The translations under genes and the position numbers were made by a program. The notes under the pieces are model-generated. The model did no database searches, was not told where the DNA came from, and was given only the letters and a program-made list of their open reading frames with translations. Source: Heligmosomoides polygyrus polygyrus (Eukaryota > Nematoda > Chromadorea > Rhabditida > Heligmosomidae). Taken from it: a DNA stretch of 64,000 nt. The stretch covers positions 21,025,706 through 21,089,705 of the forward strand of contig OX377204.1 of the NCBI GenBank assembly GCA_947396885.1, in the 5' to 3' direction. Positions 47,501 through 51,360 of the stretch are shown in pieces (positions within the stretch are counted from its first letter, which is position 1; the number at the start of each line of letters is the position of its first letter).

Positions 47501-48327
47501 AATACTAGACAGGTCAGGCAGGGAAAAATGCATTGGGTCAGAAATCAGCAGGGGAGCAAATCACTTACTTTGGCGGTCAGGAATCAGAAGCAGAGGTAAG
47601 TTCCCGGTAAGTTGCCGGTAAGTGGTCGTCGAGGTAAATCGGGGTTGGATATGCTGCCAGCCGCGTTTATGAATCCGGAACCTGAACAAGTCTCGTACCA
47701 ATCCACCCACCCCGTAGGGATGGAGGGTCTAAGTATCCTGGACGGAAAATCCAAACCAAGAACCTGGAATTGGATGTACGCGACAACCGGTGCCTCCTTC
47801 CACAGCGACACCGTGGTGATTTTAGGGGGAGAAATTTCTATTGAATGCTGACATTACGGAAACTGGCTCAACGAACCCTACTAAGTGGCGAGTTCTCCAC
47901 AATGTCGTTCGCTTTAAGACCGATCATTGACGCGAAGCCCTCGTTCAGCCATAGATCGTCCCACCACTTCATCGTCACCAAATTACCGAACCACTGCAAC
48001 GCAAAGAACTTCAATAAGCCTAAGGCGGAACAAGAACCGAAGACCATGAGAAGTCTACCTGATGAGCGATCTCATGGGCGAGCACGATTTGTGTGAGTCG
48101 AGTTTCGGTCAGAGTTGATATCGTGCTGTTGTTGAGCAGCAGCTTCTGTCGAACGGTGATCAGCCCTTGAATGGGCTCATTTCAGATAACAATACTCTTC
48201 ACCTATGCGCTTAGGTGAAGTGATGAGAACCACGCGATATAGAGACGGCAAGAGTGCGTGCATGCGTACTGCAACTCACCCCAGTTTTCCATGGCAGCCA
48301 CCTTCATCACAGTAACACCGTAGATAT
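13956..48327 (-). CDS. M1-family zinc aminopeptidase, 5' end not found
   Basis: A single minus-strand gene is inferred because exons appear in correct M1 protein order and almost all adjacent phases agree. Proposed exons (genomic): 48280-48327, 48059-48165, 47882-47993, 44295-44420, 44100-44230, 43737-43893, 35450-35588, 25479-25610 and 23853-23925 (tentative), 21634-21719, 21440-21484, 21184-21351, 21001-21111, 14510-14575, 14355-14469, 14284-14301 (doubtful) and 13956-14192 with the stop. The enzyme would remove N-terminal residues from peptides using one zinc. Visible motifs: AAMENWG (GAMEN family loop with Gly replaced by Ala), HEIAH, and E 18 residues after the second His in [10 protein letters not shown] in NTYKKAT matches the transition-state Tyr. 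Helical ERAP1-type C-terminal segments follow. Small exons are missing between 47882 and 44420 and between 43737 and 35588, and the N-terminal ~300 residues were not located. No signal or membrane anchor can be judged. Confidence 0.8.
14580..15040. other. intron sequence, no feature recognised
   Basis: About 460 bp of aminopeptidase intron between exons at 14575 and 21001. It is AT-rich and no repeat family was identified with confidence. Confidence 0.35.
15045..15470 (+). repeat. R2 repeat (tRNA-module family) and R1 fragment
   Basis: Two imperfect tandem copies of the R2 motif 'ctcaggcgtatgtctgaa' followed by 'gggagcctccacccctcac' and 'gtagaaaagtgggt', at 15053-15200 and 15210-15340. They are followed by an R1 fragment with 'ccgaaatttcaaaaatgtatg' and 'cagcaacccagataacccc'. 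Confidence 0.55.
15471..15970. other. no feature recognised
   Basis: About 500 bp of intron sequence. A GC-richer piece at 15710-15900 has no recognised coding or repeat identity. Confidence 0.3.
15975..16440 (-). repeat. R2 repeat with tRNA-like module
   Basis: On the minus strand the 16320-16400 part reads the R2 motif. Downstream, 16095-16190 holds a tRNA-like module with 'agctcggtggctcattggga' as A-box region and 'gtcaggtgctcgatccat' as B-box region. Confidence 0.5.
16478..16845 (+). pseudogene. Penelope-like element remnant (GIY-YIG endonuclease end)
   Basis: The plus-strand frame reads [20 protein letters not shown], matching the 'Y-L-I-x-C ... Y-I-G-E-T-x-R-x-L' GIY-YIG core of Penelope-like retroelements, with the second motif degenerate (VEET). 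After a frameshift near 16650, [20 protein letters not shown] and PFFGLC match the conserved tail of these proteins. The reverse transcriptase part is absent. The region about 490 bp downstream carries a hammerhead-like motif (17339-17372), an arrangement repeated at 42440-43210. Confidence 0.7.
17105..17332. repeat. MITE with tandem GAGCGACAA interior
   Basis: Termini: left 'gggtctgttcatacttcgac', right 'cagagtatgaacagggcc', an imperfect inverted repeat flanked by TTA on both sides. The interior has 'gagcgacaagagcgac' repeats on the left and their reverse complement on the right, so the whole can fold into a hairpin. Confidence 0.65.
17339..17372 (+). ncRNA. hammerhead-like ribozyme motif (degenerate)
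   Basis: The core reads TTGAAGGA, a GGC/GCC stem closed by 'gatttt', then GAAAT. This is close to the CUGANGA-stem II-GAAA layout of Penelope-associated hammerheads but lacks the conserved C3, so cleavage is unlikely. Confidence 0.3.
17440..17610 (+). repeat. tRNA-like SINE unit, second family
   Basis: Contains a tRNA-like module: 'gcttagcgcgctaaccgg' as A-box part and 'gcgggttcgagccccgcg' as B-box and T-arm part, bracketed by 'gttacgtgggatcaaacagc' and 'ttggatcgcagcaaatc'. The same unit occurs twice, head to head, at 58629-58920. Confidence 0.6.
17647..17678. repeat. perfect 32-bp palindrome
   Basis: The half-site 'gtcgtcggagcatagg' is followed directly by its exact reverse complement with no spacer. 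It lies just after 'caggctttgacgaaggcc', which resembles the hammerhead-like context at 43171-43200. Confidence 0.9.
17697..20867 (-). mobile_element. full-length RTE-type LINE with 19-bp target duplication
   Basis: The element occupies 17716-20848 (about 3.1 kb). Its 3' end (low coordinates) is a short (GAA)n tract, typical of RTE elements that end in simple repeats. Directly outside both ends is the 19-bp sequence 'ctcaacataacaNgacaac' (17697-17715 and 20849-20867) differing at one position, the target-site duplication. It lies in an aminopeptidase intron in the same transcriptional direction as the gene. Confidence 0.85.
17716..20848 (-). pseudogene. RTE LINE ORF: AP-endonuclease and reverse transcriptase, broken
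   Basis: Domains in order: APE-type endonuclease about 20540-19870 ([11 protein letters not shown], then [16 protein letters not shown]), a linker, and reverse transcriptase about 19150-18430 with [40 protein letters not shown] and the YADD catalytic box (LLYADDMM). A C-terminal region follows ([20 protein letters not shown] and RWYGHVLH). By comparing frames I count at least five frameshifts (near 20525, 20060, 19860, 18480 and 17870) and in-frame stops near 19575, 19035 and 18235, so it cannot move itself. The protein type would copy its RNA at nicked chromosomal DNA. Confidence 0.85.
21001..21719 (-). CDS. M1 aminopeptidase, ERAP1-like domain exons
   Basis: Four exons. 21634-21719 reads [20 protein letters not shown]. 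21440-21484 is short; its phase-consistent frame reads [14 protein letters not shown], but the alternative frame ([17 protein letters not shown], running past the proposed donor) looks more like M1, so this junction needs checking. 21184-21351 is the best: [20 protein letters not shown], then [11 protein letters not shown], matching 'I-P-P-x-L-R ... V-Y ... L-x-A-L-G-x-S'. 21001-21111 reads [17 protein letters not shown]. Splice sites are GT-AG throughout. Confidence 0.75.
21897..22105. repeat. MITE with about 40-bp inverted ends
   Basis: Left end 'gtacatgtcgcgtaggtgag' continuing 'cagcattggtaggtgg'. The right end is its near-exact reverse complement ending 'cacctacgcgacatatacc'. A relative with degraded ends is at 61530-61725. 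Confidence 0.75.
22106..23852. other. intron sequence with a GC-rich unassigned block
   Basis: The block 22615-23280 is GC-rich with open minus frames (22619-23026 and 22956-23267), but I recognise no protein family or repeat. The flanks are AT-rich, and 23640-23700 carries 'aataaatgaataaataaat'. Confidence 0.3.
23853..25610 (-). CDS. tentative aminopeptidase exons of unusual sequence
   Basis: 25479-25610 translates to [20 protein letters not shown] and on to [11 protein letters not shown], with a good GTAAGC donor. 23853-23925 translates to [20 protein letters not shown]. Phases run 2-2 and 2-0 and join the flanking M1 exons (35450 and 21719) without a break, which supports membership. However, the sequence does not look like the usual M1 helical repeat and is predicted to be a charged helix or coiled coil. 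They could instead belong to an unrelated small gene. Confidence 0.4.
24008..24305 (-). repeat. tRNA-headed SINE-like element, copy 4
   Basis: Minus-strand copy. On the plus strand it runs from 'gataaaggacgagatttctc' to 'ggcatctctctctattaggc'. It directly precedes the LTR at 24326. Confidence 0.6.
24326..24606 (+). mobile_element. probable solo LTR (281 bp)
   Basis: Starts TGTCATGG and ends AATAAACA, flanked on both sides by AGCT (24322-24325 and 24607-24610), a 4-bp target duplication. A TATA-like 'ctataaattgagg' is near 24384 and the AATAAA signal is at the right end. No gag-pol sequence is adjacent. The very short distance between AATAAA and the right end is a caution. Confidence 0.5.
24611..25139. 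other. intron sequence, no feature recognised
   Basis: About 530 bp with no recognised repeat or exon. Confidence 0.35.
25140..25287 (-). repeat. tRNA-headed SINE-like element, truncated copy 5
   Basis: Only the 5' half (tRNA-like head and early body) is present, ending on the plus strand at 'ctgtgctacacgcgccca'. Confidence 0.5.
26355..27854. mobile_element. 1.5-kb element with 26-bp terminal inverted repeats, unclassified
   Basis: Left terminus 'aattttgggttagtaaccgt' then 'ccagga' (26355-26380); the right terminus at 27828-27854 is the reverse complement. The interior has several self-complementary tracts ('agcagcatgtgctgct'), an inverted pair around 27020-27125 ('ctccaaatataaactcatta'), and a G-rich run at 26910-26970. 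No transposase motif was found, so it is probably non-autonomous. Confidence 0.6.
26910..26972 (+). repeat. G-rich tract, possible G-quadruplex
   Basis: Repeated runs of four or more G separated by short A/T/GA spacers ('ggggatggggggagggggga'). It lies inside the 26355-27854 element. Confidence 0.6.
28285..29945. repeat. foldback-like region containing the assembly gap
   Basis: Outer inverted pair: 'cagggtcaagcgtggggt' near 28307 and its relative in reverse near 29915-29935, each next to poly-C tracts (28350 and 29852-29898). Inner inverted pair: 'ccaggaatgcctacgaaggc' (28860-28910) and its reverse complement (29709-29757). Between the inner arms, the minus frame 29295-29522 ([20 protein letters not shown]) and the gap-interrupted frame 29111-29298 look protein-like but match nothing I recognise. 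Confidence 0.5.
28911..29110. other. assembly gap (200 N)
   Basis: Exactly 200 unknown bases. The real length is not known. Confidence 1.
29946..30432. other. no feature recognised
   Basis: About 490 bp of AT-rich intron sequence between two foldbacks. Confidence 0.35.
30433..31308. mobile_element. R1-type foldback element (about 876 bp)
   Basis: Arms of about 150 bp: the left begins 'agttaaaagttccgactcca' and the right ends with the reverse complement. Each arm carries one R1 core ('ttatttggggtgctgatcac' on the left) and the 'cggtcggagaccacccatac' segment. The middle holds further R1 cores in both orientations (30660-30705 and 31075-31115). No transposase is present. Confidence 0.7.
31790..32195 (-). 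pseudogene. LINE reverse-transcriptase C-terminal fragment
   Basis: The minus strand reads [20 protein letters not shown], then [10 protein letters not shown] and [13 protein letters not shown], the conserved tail of non-LTR 'endonuclease-reverse transcriptase' proteins (ETWAL ... R-x-I-E-R-x-M-L-G ... R-W-x-G-H-V). Frames change within the fragment. It is distinct in sequence from the RTE LINE at 17716-20848. Confidence 0.7.
32200..32540 (+). mobile_element. Helitron-like 5' end with 42-bp internal repeats
   Basis: Begins TCCTACTATATACAAAAGAG followed by a GTCTGTCC/TTCCGTC run (32229-32275), a layout seen at 5' ends of many animal Helitrons. It continues directly into about five degenerate copies of a 41-43 bp unit ('gatgtcgcgcaaaggacg', then 'ttgaaaagacgtgttacc') to 32530. 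No rolling-circle replicase or 3' hairpin is identified here. Confidence 0.45.
32541..33479. other. no gene recognised
   Basis: About 940 bp; a GC-richer part at 32640-32960 has no recognisable frame. Nothing was identified. Confidence 0.35.
33568..33610 (+). promoter_or_regulatory. heat-shock-element array and TATA box of mariner gene
   Basis: The sequence CCTTCTAGAAGGTTCTCC contains three perfect alternating units (TTC, GAA, TTC at 2-bp spacing), followed by a degenerate fourth position and a fifth TTC at 33588-33590. A TATA box (gtatataagg) starts at 33601, and the transposase ATG is at 33647. The arrangement matches the architecture of animal heat-shock promoters; function is inferred. 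Confidence 0.7.
33647..34650 (+). pseudogene. mariner transposase with frameshifts
   Basis: The start ATG is placed just after the TATA box. An N-terminal helix-turn-helix pair is intact ([20 protein letters not shown] and [17 protein letters not shown]). The first catalytic block reads VTGDE, then bases are lost near 34105 and the frame shifts; an in-frame stop occurs near 34211. The second block LLHDNARPY is intact at about 34357-34383. Near 34430 the frame shifts again, and the third block APSDHHLF plus the tail [18 protein letters not shown] close the gene. It is inactive as it stands, but the motifs are well kept, suggesting recent decay. Confidence 0.85.
34726..35449. other. intron sequence, possible R1/MITE scraps
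   Basis: The piece 35095-35165 ('tgccgtcgctcaccccgagc') is GC-rich and may be a small MITE. Nothing else was recognised. Confidence 0.3.
35450..35588 (-). CDS. M1 aminopeptidase exon (beta-sandwich domain)
   Basis: Translates to [20 protein letters not shown] followed by [20 protein letters not shown]. This is where M1 enzymes have '(N)...G-x-Y-R-V-N-Y-D ... W ... L', with the Tyr of G-Y-Y-R-V here being Phe. Acceptor 'ttttag' and donor GTACGC are good. It begins in phase 1 whereas the previous recognised exon (43737) ends in phase 0, so at least one exon lies between. Confidence 0.75.
36080..36560 (-). repeat. 42-bp minisatellite units
   Basis: Degenerate 42-bp units related to those at 32290-32530, in two blocks (36100-36170 and 36405-36545). 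On the minus strand they read through as a 14-residue repeat ([28 protein letters not shown]). The unit resembles 'gcgacgtcttctgaatccaa'. Confidence 0.6.
36740..38335. mobile_element. large foldback element, about 650-700-bp arms
   Basis: The left arm (about 36740-37440) and right arm (about 37625-38335) are near reverse complements, sharing for example 'ttcgaaagagaat', 'gtcgaagaccaacaaaattt', 'ttgctcagtctgccttgctc' and 'ggcggtct..tgcatag'. The unique loop is about 180 bp. Arms contain internally repeated short blocks ('ttttaggtc', 'gaaagagaat'). Confidence 0.8.
37525..37585 (+). pseudogene. mariner catalytic-motif scrap inside foldback loop
   Basis: The plus frame reads [12 protein letters not shown], a stop in place of Trp, then CWYG, the first-aspartate block of a mariner transposase (R-I-V-T-G-D-E-K-W). 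This is the only protein-like sequence in the loop. Confidence 0.6.
38421..38640. repeat. tandem pair of about 105-bp repeats
   Basis: Two copies (38428-38522 and 38524-38635), each starting 'tttattgggtcagcYtaaaa' and ending near 'gaagagtctagttttg'. The reverse complement of the start, TTTTAGGCTGACCCAATAAA, resembles mariner-type termini. Confidence 0.6.
38641..39526. other. no gene recognised
   Basis: About 890 bp. Minus frame 38568-38909 is AT-rich and hydrophobic with no recognised motif. Confidence 0.35.
39527..39840 (+). pseudogene. Tc1-like transposase, N-terminal fragment
   Basis: Plus-strand pieces read [20 protein letters not shown] (first helix-turn-helix region) and [18 protein letters not shown] (second region before the catalytic domain), separated by decayed sequence. 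The fragment ends exactly at an LTR insertion (39846) and resumes after it at 40701. This and the next two fragments together form one Tc1-like element, so the insertion order can be read. Confidence 0.7.
39846..40695. mobile_element. solo LTR (850 bp) inserted in Tc1-like element
   Basis: Begins TGTCGCAACC and ends GATCGCAACA, flanked by a perfect 5-bp duplication CGTCT (39841-39845 and 40696-40700). The interior is markedly GC-rich and has an AATAAA signal at 40266. Removing it rejoins the Tc1-like reading frame (GLYRRRL to [16 protein letters not shown]) without loss, the strongest evidence for the boundaries. No internal retroelement genes are present. Confidence 0.8.
40701..41192 (+). 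pseudogene. Tc1-like transposase, catalytic-domain fragment
   Basis: Reads [15 protein letters not shown], then [13 protein letters not shown] (family VIFSDES; the first catalytic Asp is Glu here), [22 protein letters not shown] (family FQQDNDPKH; second Asp lost), and [15 protein letters not shown] (family SPDLNPIEHLWE). Several stops and shifts are present. It is cut at 41192 by the mariner insertion and continues at 42081. Confidence 0.75.
41195..42078 (+). mobile_element. deleted bandit-like mariner (884 bp) inside Tc1-like element
   Basis: Ends match the element at 3313-4586 (TTAGGTTGTAACGAATTAAA and its reverse complement) and are flanked by TA at 41193-41194 and 42079-42080. It is about 390 bp shorter than that copy because an internal segment is missing after codon 'SLEEH' near 41543. 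Confidence 0.85.
41374..42001 (+). pseudogene. mariner transposase with internal deletion
   Basis: The start [20 protein letters not shown] is in frame and intact through [11 protein letters not shown]. The deletion then removes the second helix-turn-helix and the first catalytic Asp block, and the frame changes to [15 protein letters not shown]. The remaining LLHDNARPL and LSPTDYHFF blocks and a complete C-terminus ([14 protein letters not shown]) are present. The C-terminus shows what is missing from the copy at 3449-4401. It cannot make an active transposase but could be mobilised in trans. Confidence 0.85.
42081..42238 (+). pseudogene. Tc1-like transposase, C-terminal fragment
   Basis: Reads [20 protein letters not shown] and ends [10 protein letters not shown], like the 'V-I-x-x-K-G' end of Tc1-family transposases. 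It continues the fragment cut at 41192. Confidence 0.65.
42440..43031 (+). pseudogene. Penelope-like element remnant (GIY-YIG domain)
   Basis: Reads [20 protein letters not shown] (Cys-rich linker), then [20 protein letters not shown], the GIY-YIG core with R-P-L following. After a frameshift near 42755 it continues [19 protein letters not shown] and [20 protein letters not shown], the conserved tail. The frame ends at a stop at 43031. The reverse transcriptase domain is missing (5' truncated). Confidence 0.75.
43171..43210 (+). ncRNA. hammerhead-like ribozyme motif downstream of Penelope remnant
   Basis: Reads TTTGAAGA, then a GGC/GCC stem closed by 'ggttac', then GAAAC and GTAAG. The layout fits CUGANGA-stem II-GAAA with C3 changed to T. 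The placement 140 bp after the stop matches where Penelope elements carry hammerheads in their terminal repeats. Confidence 0.45.
43257..43565. repeat. MITE with tandem interior
   Basis: Ends 'tacattggatccgaatgaat' on the left and 'cgatcggatccaatgtatac' on the right are inverted. The interior has repeats of about 43 bp with 'ccgaatcatccaaaaatccg'. A half-duplication places another 'ttttcgatcggatccattgt' at 43422. Confidence 0.65.
43737..44420 (-). CDS. M1 aminopeptidase exons following the catalytic site
   Basis: Three exons with excellent GT-AG sites and matching phases. 44295-44420: [20 protein letters not shown], then [15 protein letters not shown], the region before the catalytic Tyr (family S-Y-x-K-G-A). 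44100-44230: [20 protein letters not shown], the helix after it. 43737-43893: [20 protein letters not shown] and [10 protein letters not shown], matching 'T-W-x-x-Q-x-G-x-P ... Q-x-R-F'. This is one of the two most secure blocks of the gene. Confidence 0.9.
44780..46625. mobile_element. foldback element with tRNA-like modules in both arms
   Basis: The left arm (about 44780-45295) and right arm (about 46135-46625) are reverse complements sharing 'gtcgacatctcgtaattcac', 'ccgtcctccaagtagtaaca' and 'tccttgaggcaaacgagtac'. Each arm holds an R1 core, an R2 segment and a tRNA-like module ('gggcagtggtagaggggtcg', then 'gagggttcggttcccatg', at 45083-45145). The loop 45300-46130 encodes nothing recognised. 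Confidence 0.75.
45083..45150 (+). repeat. tRNA-like module (A and B boxes)
   Basis: A-box region 'gggcagtggtagaggggtcg' and B-box/T-arm region 'gagggttcggttcccatg' at about tRNA spacing, resembling tRNA-Gly-like genes. It is not a functional tRNA: a proper acceptor stem is not formed. A matching copy in the other arm lies at about 46290-46355 on the minus strand. Confidence 0.55.
46640..47640. other. intron sequence with AT-rich TTCGAA-type repeat
   Basis: 46750-46915 contains 'tttcgaatatattcgaaaaa' and related words reminiscent of the 9.5-kb minisatellite. 47170-47580 has an imperfect inverted pair around 'atttctgacccaacg' and 'attgggtcagaaatcagc'. No gene was recognised. Confidence 0.4.
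47640..47812 (-). repeat. tRNA-headed SINE-like element, truncated copy 6
   Basis: 5' half only; on the plus strand it includes 'ccccgtagggatggagggtc' and 'gtacgcgacaaccggtgcct'. It lies 70 bp from the catalytic exons. Confidence 0.5.
47882..48327 (-). CDS. M1 aminopeptidase zinc-site exons
   Basis: Three exons. 48280-48327: [13 protein letters not shown], the GAMEN exopeptidase loop with the first Gly replaced by Ala. 48059-48165: [15 protein letters not shown] and on to [10 protein letters not shown], giving the HExxH zinc ligands and catalytic Glu. 47882-47993: [20 protein letters not shown], in which the third ligand Glu falls exactly 18 residues after the second His. Donors GTGAGT, GTAGAC and GTAGGG and acceptors are in the right phases (1, 0, 1). 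The catalytic site is complete, so an active enzyme is likely unless other parts are broken. Confidence 0.93.
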
Positions 48328-48451
48328 CTGTAAATAAAGGCTTCATTTTAAGTTGTTCTATGAAACAGATGACCTGTGTTGATTTGTTTATTTATTTCCT
48401 CATTGTCTATTTCTTTGTCTTTTATTTTTCCGATTCATGTGTTTTTTAAAC

Positions 48452-48483
48452 CTGACGAAGGGCCTGAAGACGGAAACGCTGTC
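48452..48483 (+). ncRNA. hammerhead-like ribozyme motif
   Basis: Core CTGACGA (intact), a weak stem II, then GGAAAC, a three-base loop, and GTC, giving the minimal stem III (A-U, C-G) before the expected cleavage site. No Penelope protein sequence is adjacent. Confidence 0.35.
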
Positions 48484-48699
48484 AATAGAAGGGTGACTAA
48501 ATCGAGATTCGTAGATGCGGAACCGAGATTAGAACAACGGGGCCTAGGGAGCCGAGGGAGATTTTAAGAAATGTTTTAGGTCGCTAGACACCCATGACAC
48601 AGAAGAGATAGAATATTACACCAAGGTTAAAGTGGTGTCCTTTAAATGTAGAATGGGTTGTGCGTCCCATGCAGGAATTGGTTAACGCCACCCTCATCT

Positions 48700-48700
48700 T

Positions 48701-48732
<32 letters not shown>

Positions 48733-48733
48733 T
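48700..48733 (+). repeat. (TTTA)n microsatellite
   Basis: About eight perfect 'attt' units. Confidence 0.95.
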
Positions 48734-48984
48734 ATTTTCATTTACTACCAAACCACACAATGGATGATCCATTTGGAGTTGTTTGTTATGCTGAGCGAAG
48801 AGGACAGGGTATCGGAAACTCCTCCGTTTCCAATCATGGTTGTCTTTGTACAGTCAAAAGATGAATGAAAGAGTTTTTCTTACTAGTTCGCCGTTGAGCA
48901 AACAATCTCAAACATGGGTAATTAAACCAATAACCAACCATAATTAAACGCCACAGAGCACGTCGATGAACAATTCCGGCTTAC

Positions 48985-49230
48985 GATACGACTCGCATTC
49001 TACGTCTAGTGAATATCGTGAAAGCAATCTGAACGCGTATTTGGCTGTGCAATGGCTCGCAGTGGTCAATCGGTAGACAAGTAAGTGTACTATCCCTTCC
49101 AGACAAGTATTGTAGCAATTCATTGACCCCGAAGGGATGGAAGGTATCGTCGGCATGGGCGGTATTCATACCAAGAGCCTTGAATAGGAATGGATGTGAC
49201 ACCCAGCGCAGGCTCCAACCGCATTATCAC
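48985..49230 (-). repeat. tRNA-headed SINE-like element, copy 7
   Basis: Diverged minus copy; on the plus strand it runs from 'actcgcattctacgtctagt' to 'acacccagcgcaggctcc'. Confidence 0.5.
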
Positions 49231-49344
49231 ATGCGACCATAACAGGAAGCAGACATGTTTTAAGACACTTCGACAGACCTGCAGTGTTTGATCCTACAGT
49301 CAGAAGCATGTCAATAAATGTCAACAATTTGGAGAACCAATATT

Positions 49345-50175
49345 TGGGATTTTATACGATTTCCACGTCCAATTCGACACGTTTCGCATCAAATTTGACG
49401 CTCTTCTTACATAGCTAGCTTTAAGGCTTGCAACTGTTAGCTCGAAAAATTAAAGCGATCTCTCAAACCAAAATGACCTTCAAGCAGGTTAAACTACCGA
49501 CTCAATAAGATAGTGAGAATAATTTTTTGCTCAAGGAAACTTTGGTATAACCTTTTTTAATTTTTTTAAAGTTTGCCCGTCCAAACAAGTGTTGTAATTT
49601 AATAAAAAATATTTTTATAGGAAAAATAATAAGTTAAAATTTGTCCTAAAGCACAGCAAAGAATCAAGCACATAATACATTAAAATATCAGATCGCATCA
49701 TGTACTCAAAAAGTTCGTCGCAACTTTTATGAGATTGATAGTGGAAATGCGAGCTACGTGAGCCATCAAAATGAGGATATGTGTGTTTATTCTTTTCAGT
49801 TGTTTCTGTTGTATCGTTAACCGGTGCCAAATTCCATGCAAACAGAAATTCCGCAAAAAAATTCAACTAAATATCGCAACGTCTTGGAGGAGCGCACGGG
49901 TCTCTTTTTGGCTGTAGAAAATGGCCGCCTTCCTGTTCTTTGAAAATGGCTTTAAACTATTATTTTTATTCAAAAAATAAAATTTTTATAAAACTTCAAG
50001 CATATGTTCACTTATTGGTTAGATGAATTAAATAAATAAAACTTCAAAGAAGGTTACATTAAAATTTCCATTGAACAAGAAATTATTCCAACTTTTTAGA
50101 AGAGTCTCTAGTTCAATGTCGAAGAAACTCATTTCAACTTGAAAGAGTTGGCTTTGGTTTCAAAAGTCTTGGTCT
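49345..50175. repeat. pair of R4 repeats in inverted orientation
   Basis: The left copy (49345-49620, plus orientation: 'cgtccaattcgacacgtttc') and right copy (49915-50175, minus orientation: 'tttaaactattatttttattc' and 'tcaatgtcgaagaaactcat') face each other around about 300 bp of AT-rich sequence. This could be a complete foldback unit of the R4 family. Confidence 0.55.
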
Positions 50176-50485
50176 ACCTAGGTCTACGCAGAGCGGGCCA
50201 GTCACAAAAGAGCGAGCTCAAGTAGGGTTGAAACTGCGTTGCTAGCCAAGGAGTTGTGGCGCGGGGGTAGAGAGGAGCTGCGTGGCGAGACCGGGTGGCT
50301 TATGGTTCGACTCCCCTGTGGTGCAGAATTTTTGCACTTCCTAAAAGAGATCTGCCACGATCAAGCAAAGCTCTCTATGTCAAATCGCAATGGAAAAGGT
50401 CACCGGAAATGACTCGTCTTCATAGTGAAAACTTCAAACTTTAGACACGACGATACAATTTATTATGAACCGGTCGTTCGTCGGC

Positions 50486-50896
50486 CTAGCGGCCGCCTAC
50501 GGCTGGTTGGGGCTTCGCCCCCAAACCCCGAGAATAGGACGCCATGGCCGCTACGGGTTTCCTATTCTTCCCTAAGCCTTCTGACCTTTATGTTAATCGA
50601 GATGGATCGATTGAATCGACGTCAGATTCGTGTTCAGTGACCTCGATTACCCCCAGGGCCGAAGTTTCGCATCACTTAAGCGCCATCCTCAAAAAATCGA
50701 TAATATCGATCGATATCGATTGGTCGACTTCAGATTCGTGTTCAGCGACCTCGATTACCCCCACGGCTGAAGTTTCGGCACGTCTGCGGCTCGCCATGCA
50801 CGGTTGCCGACGTGTTCGGCTGCCGCGCCCCAACTTAAGTGTGACGGACGGACCGTGTGACACACACACACGCTTGCTGCTTTATATATAGTAGGA
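50486..50896 (-). mobile_element. Helitron-like non-autonomous element
   Basis: On the minus strand it starts after an A with TCCTACTATATATAAAG and a (GT)n plus GTCCGTCC segment, as at 32200. The other end has the GC hairpin 'gggggcgaagccccaacc' and 'ggcggccgctag' (CTAG fits CTRR). The base after CTAG is not T, so the end is uncertain. The interior holds two R1 cores. Confidence 0.4.
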
Positions 50897-50899
50897 TAG

Positions 50900-51360
50900 T
50901 TGCTAAAAACATGGCGAGAAGGCAAACAATGCGCTCCACTAGCAACTGTGAAATAACACTACGAAATGTTCAAAACATAACAGTAGTTGGCAATGACCGC
51001 AGCGGATAAAAAATACATCAGTACAGCCGCCGTAAGAGCAGTGCTCTACGATGTCAGTGGAGAAACAATACTGAGTCAGTGTGTCAAACGTCCCAGGGTA
51101 ACTGTGCAGGTATCCTGCAGCTTACCGTGAATACGGGAAAAAAGCTCTGAATCTTGGGGCAGAAAATTGAGTGTAAATCAGTGATGGAACTCGAAGAATT
51201 GAGTCGCGGGAGTGAAGTGAGAACTCATACCCTCTGTGAATACACGAGAGGGGAAACGTTTGCACATGCTTTTGAATGGCAAGAAGAAATGTACGTCAAA
51301 TGGTTGTATTTGTGTTGTTGTTCCTGCTGGGATGTTCATCACTTTCGCTGGTGAGAACAT
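50900..51360 (-). pseudogene. pogo/Tigger-like DDE transposase remnant
   Basis: The minus frame 51178-51360 reads IPAGTTTQIQPFDVHFFLPF, matching 'I-P-x-G-x-T-x-x-x-Q-P-x-D-V ... F' near the last catalytic Asp of Tigger/pogo-type DDE proteins. Further along, a frame gives GGCTDVFFIRCGHCQ, a Cys-rich patch seen, as I recall, in nematode relatives. The frame is interrupted and no N-terminal DNA-binding domain is seen. Confidence 0.55.

Noticed and set aside
48059..48165. Misread of HEIAH as a chance match
   Set aside because: Rejected as chance because the AAMENWG, WFGNLVT and NEGFA motifs occur in correct order, spacing and splice phase around it.
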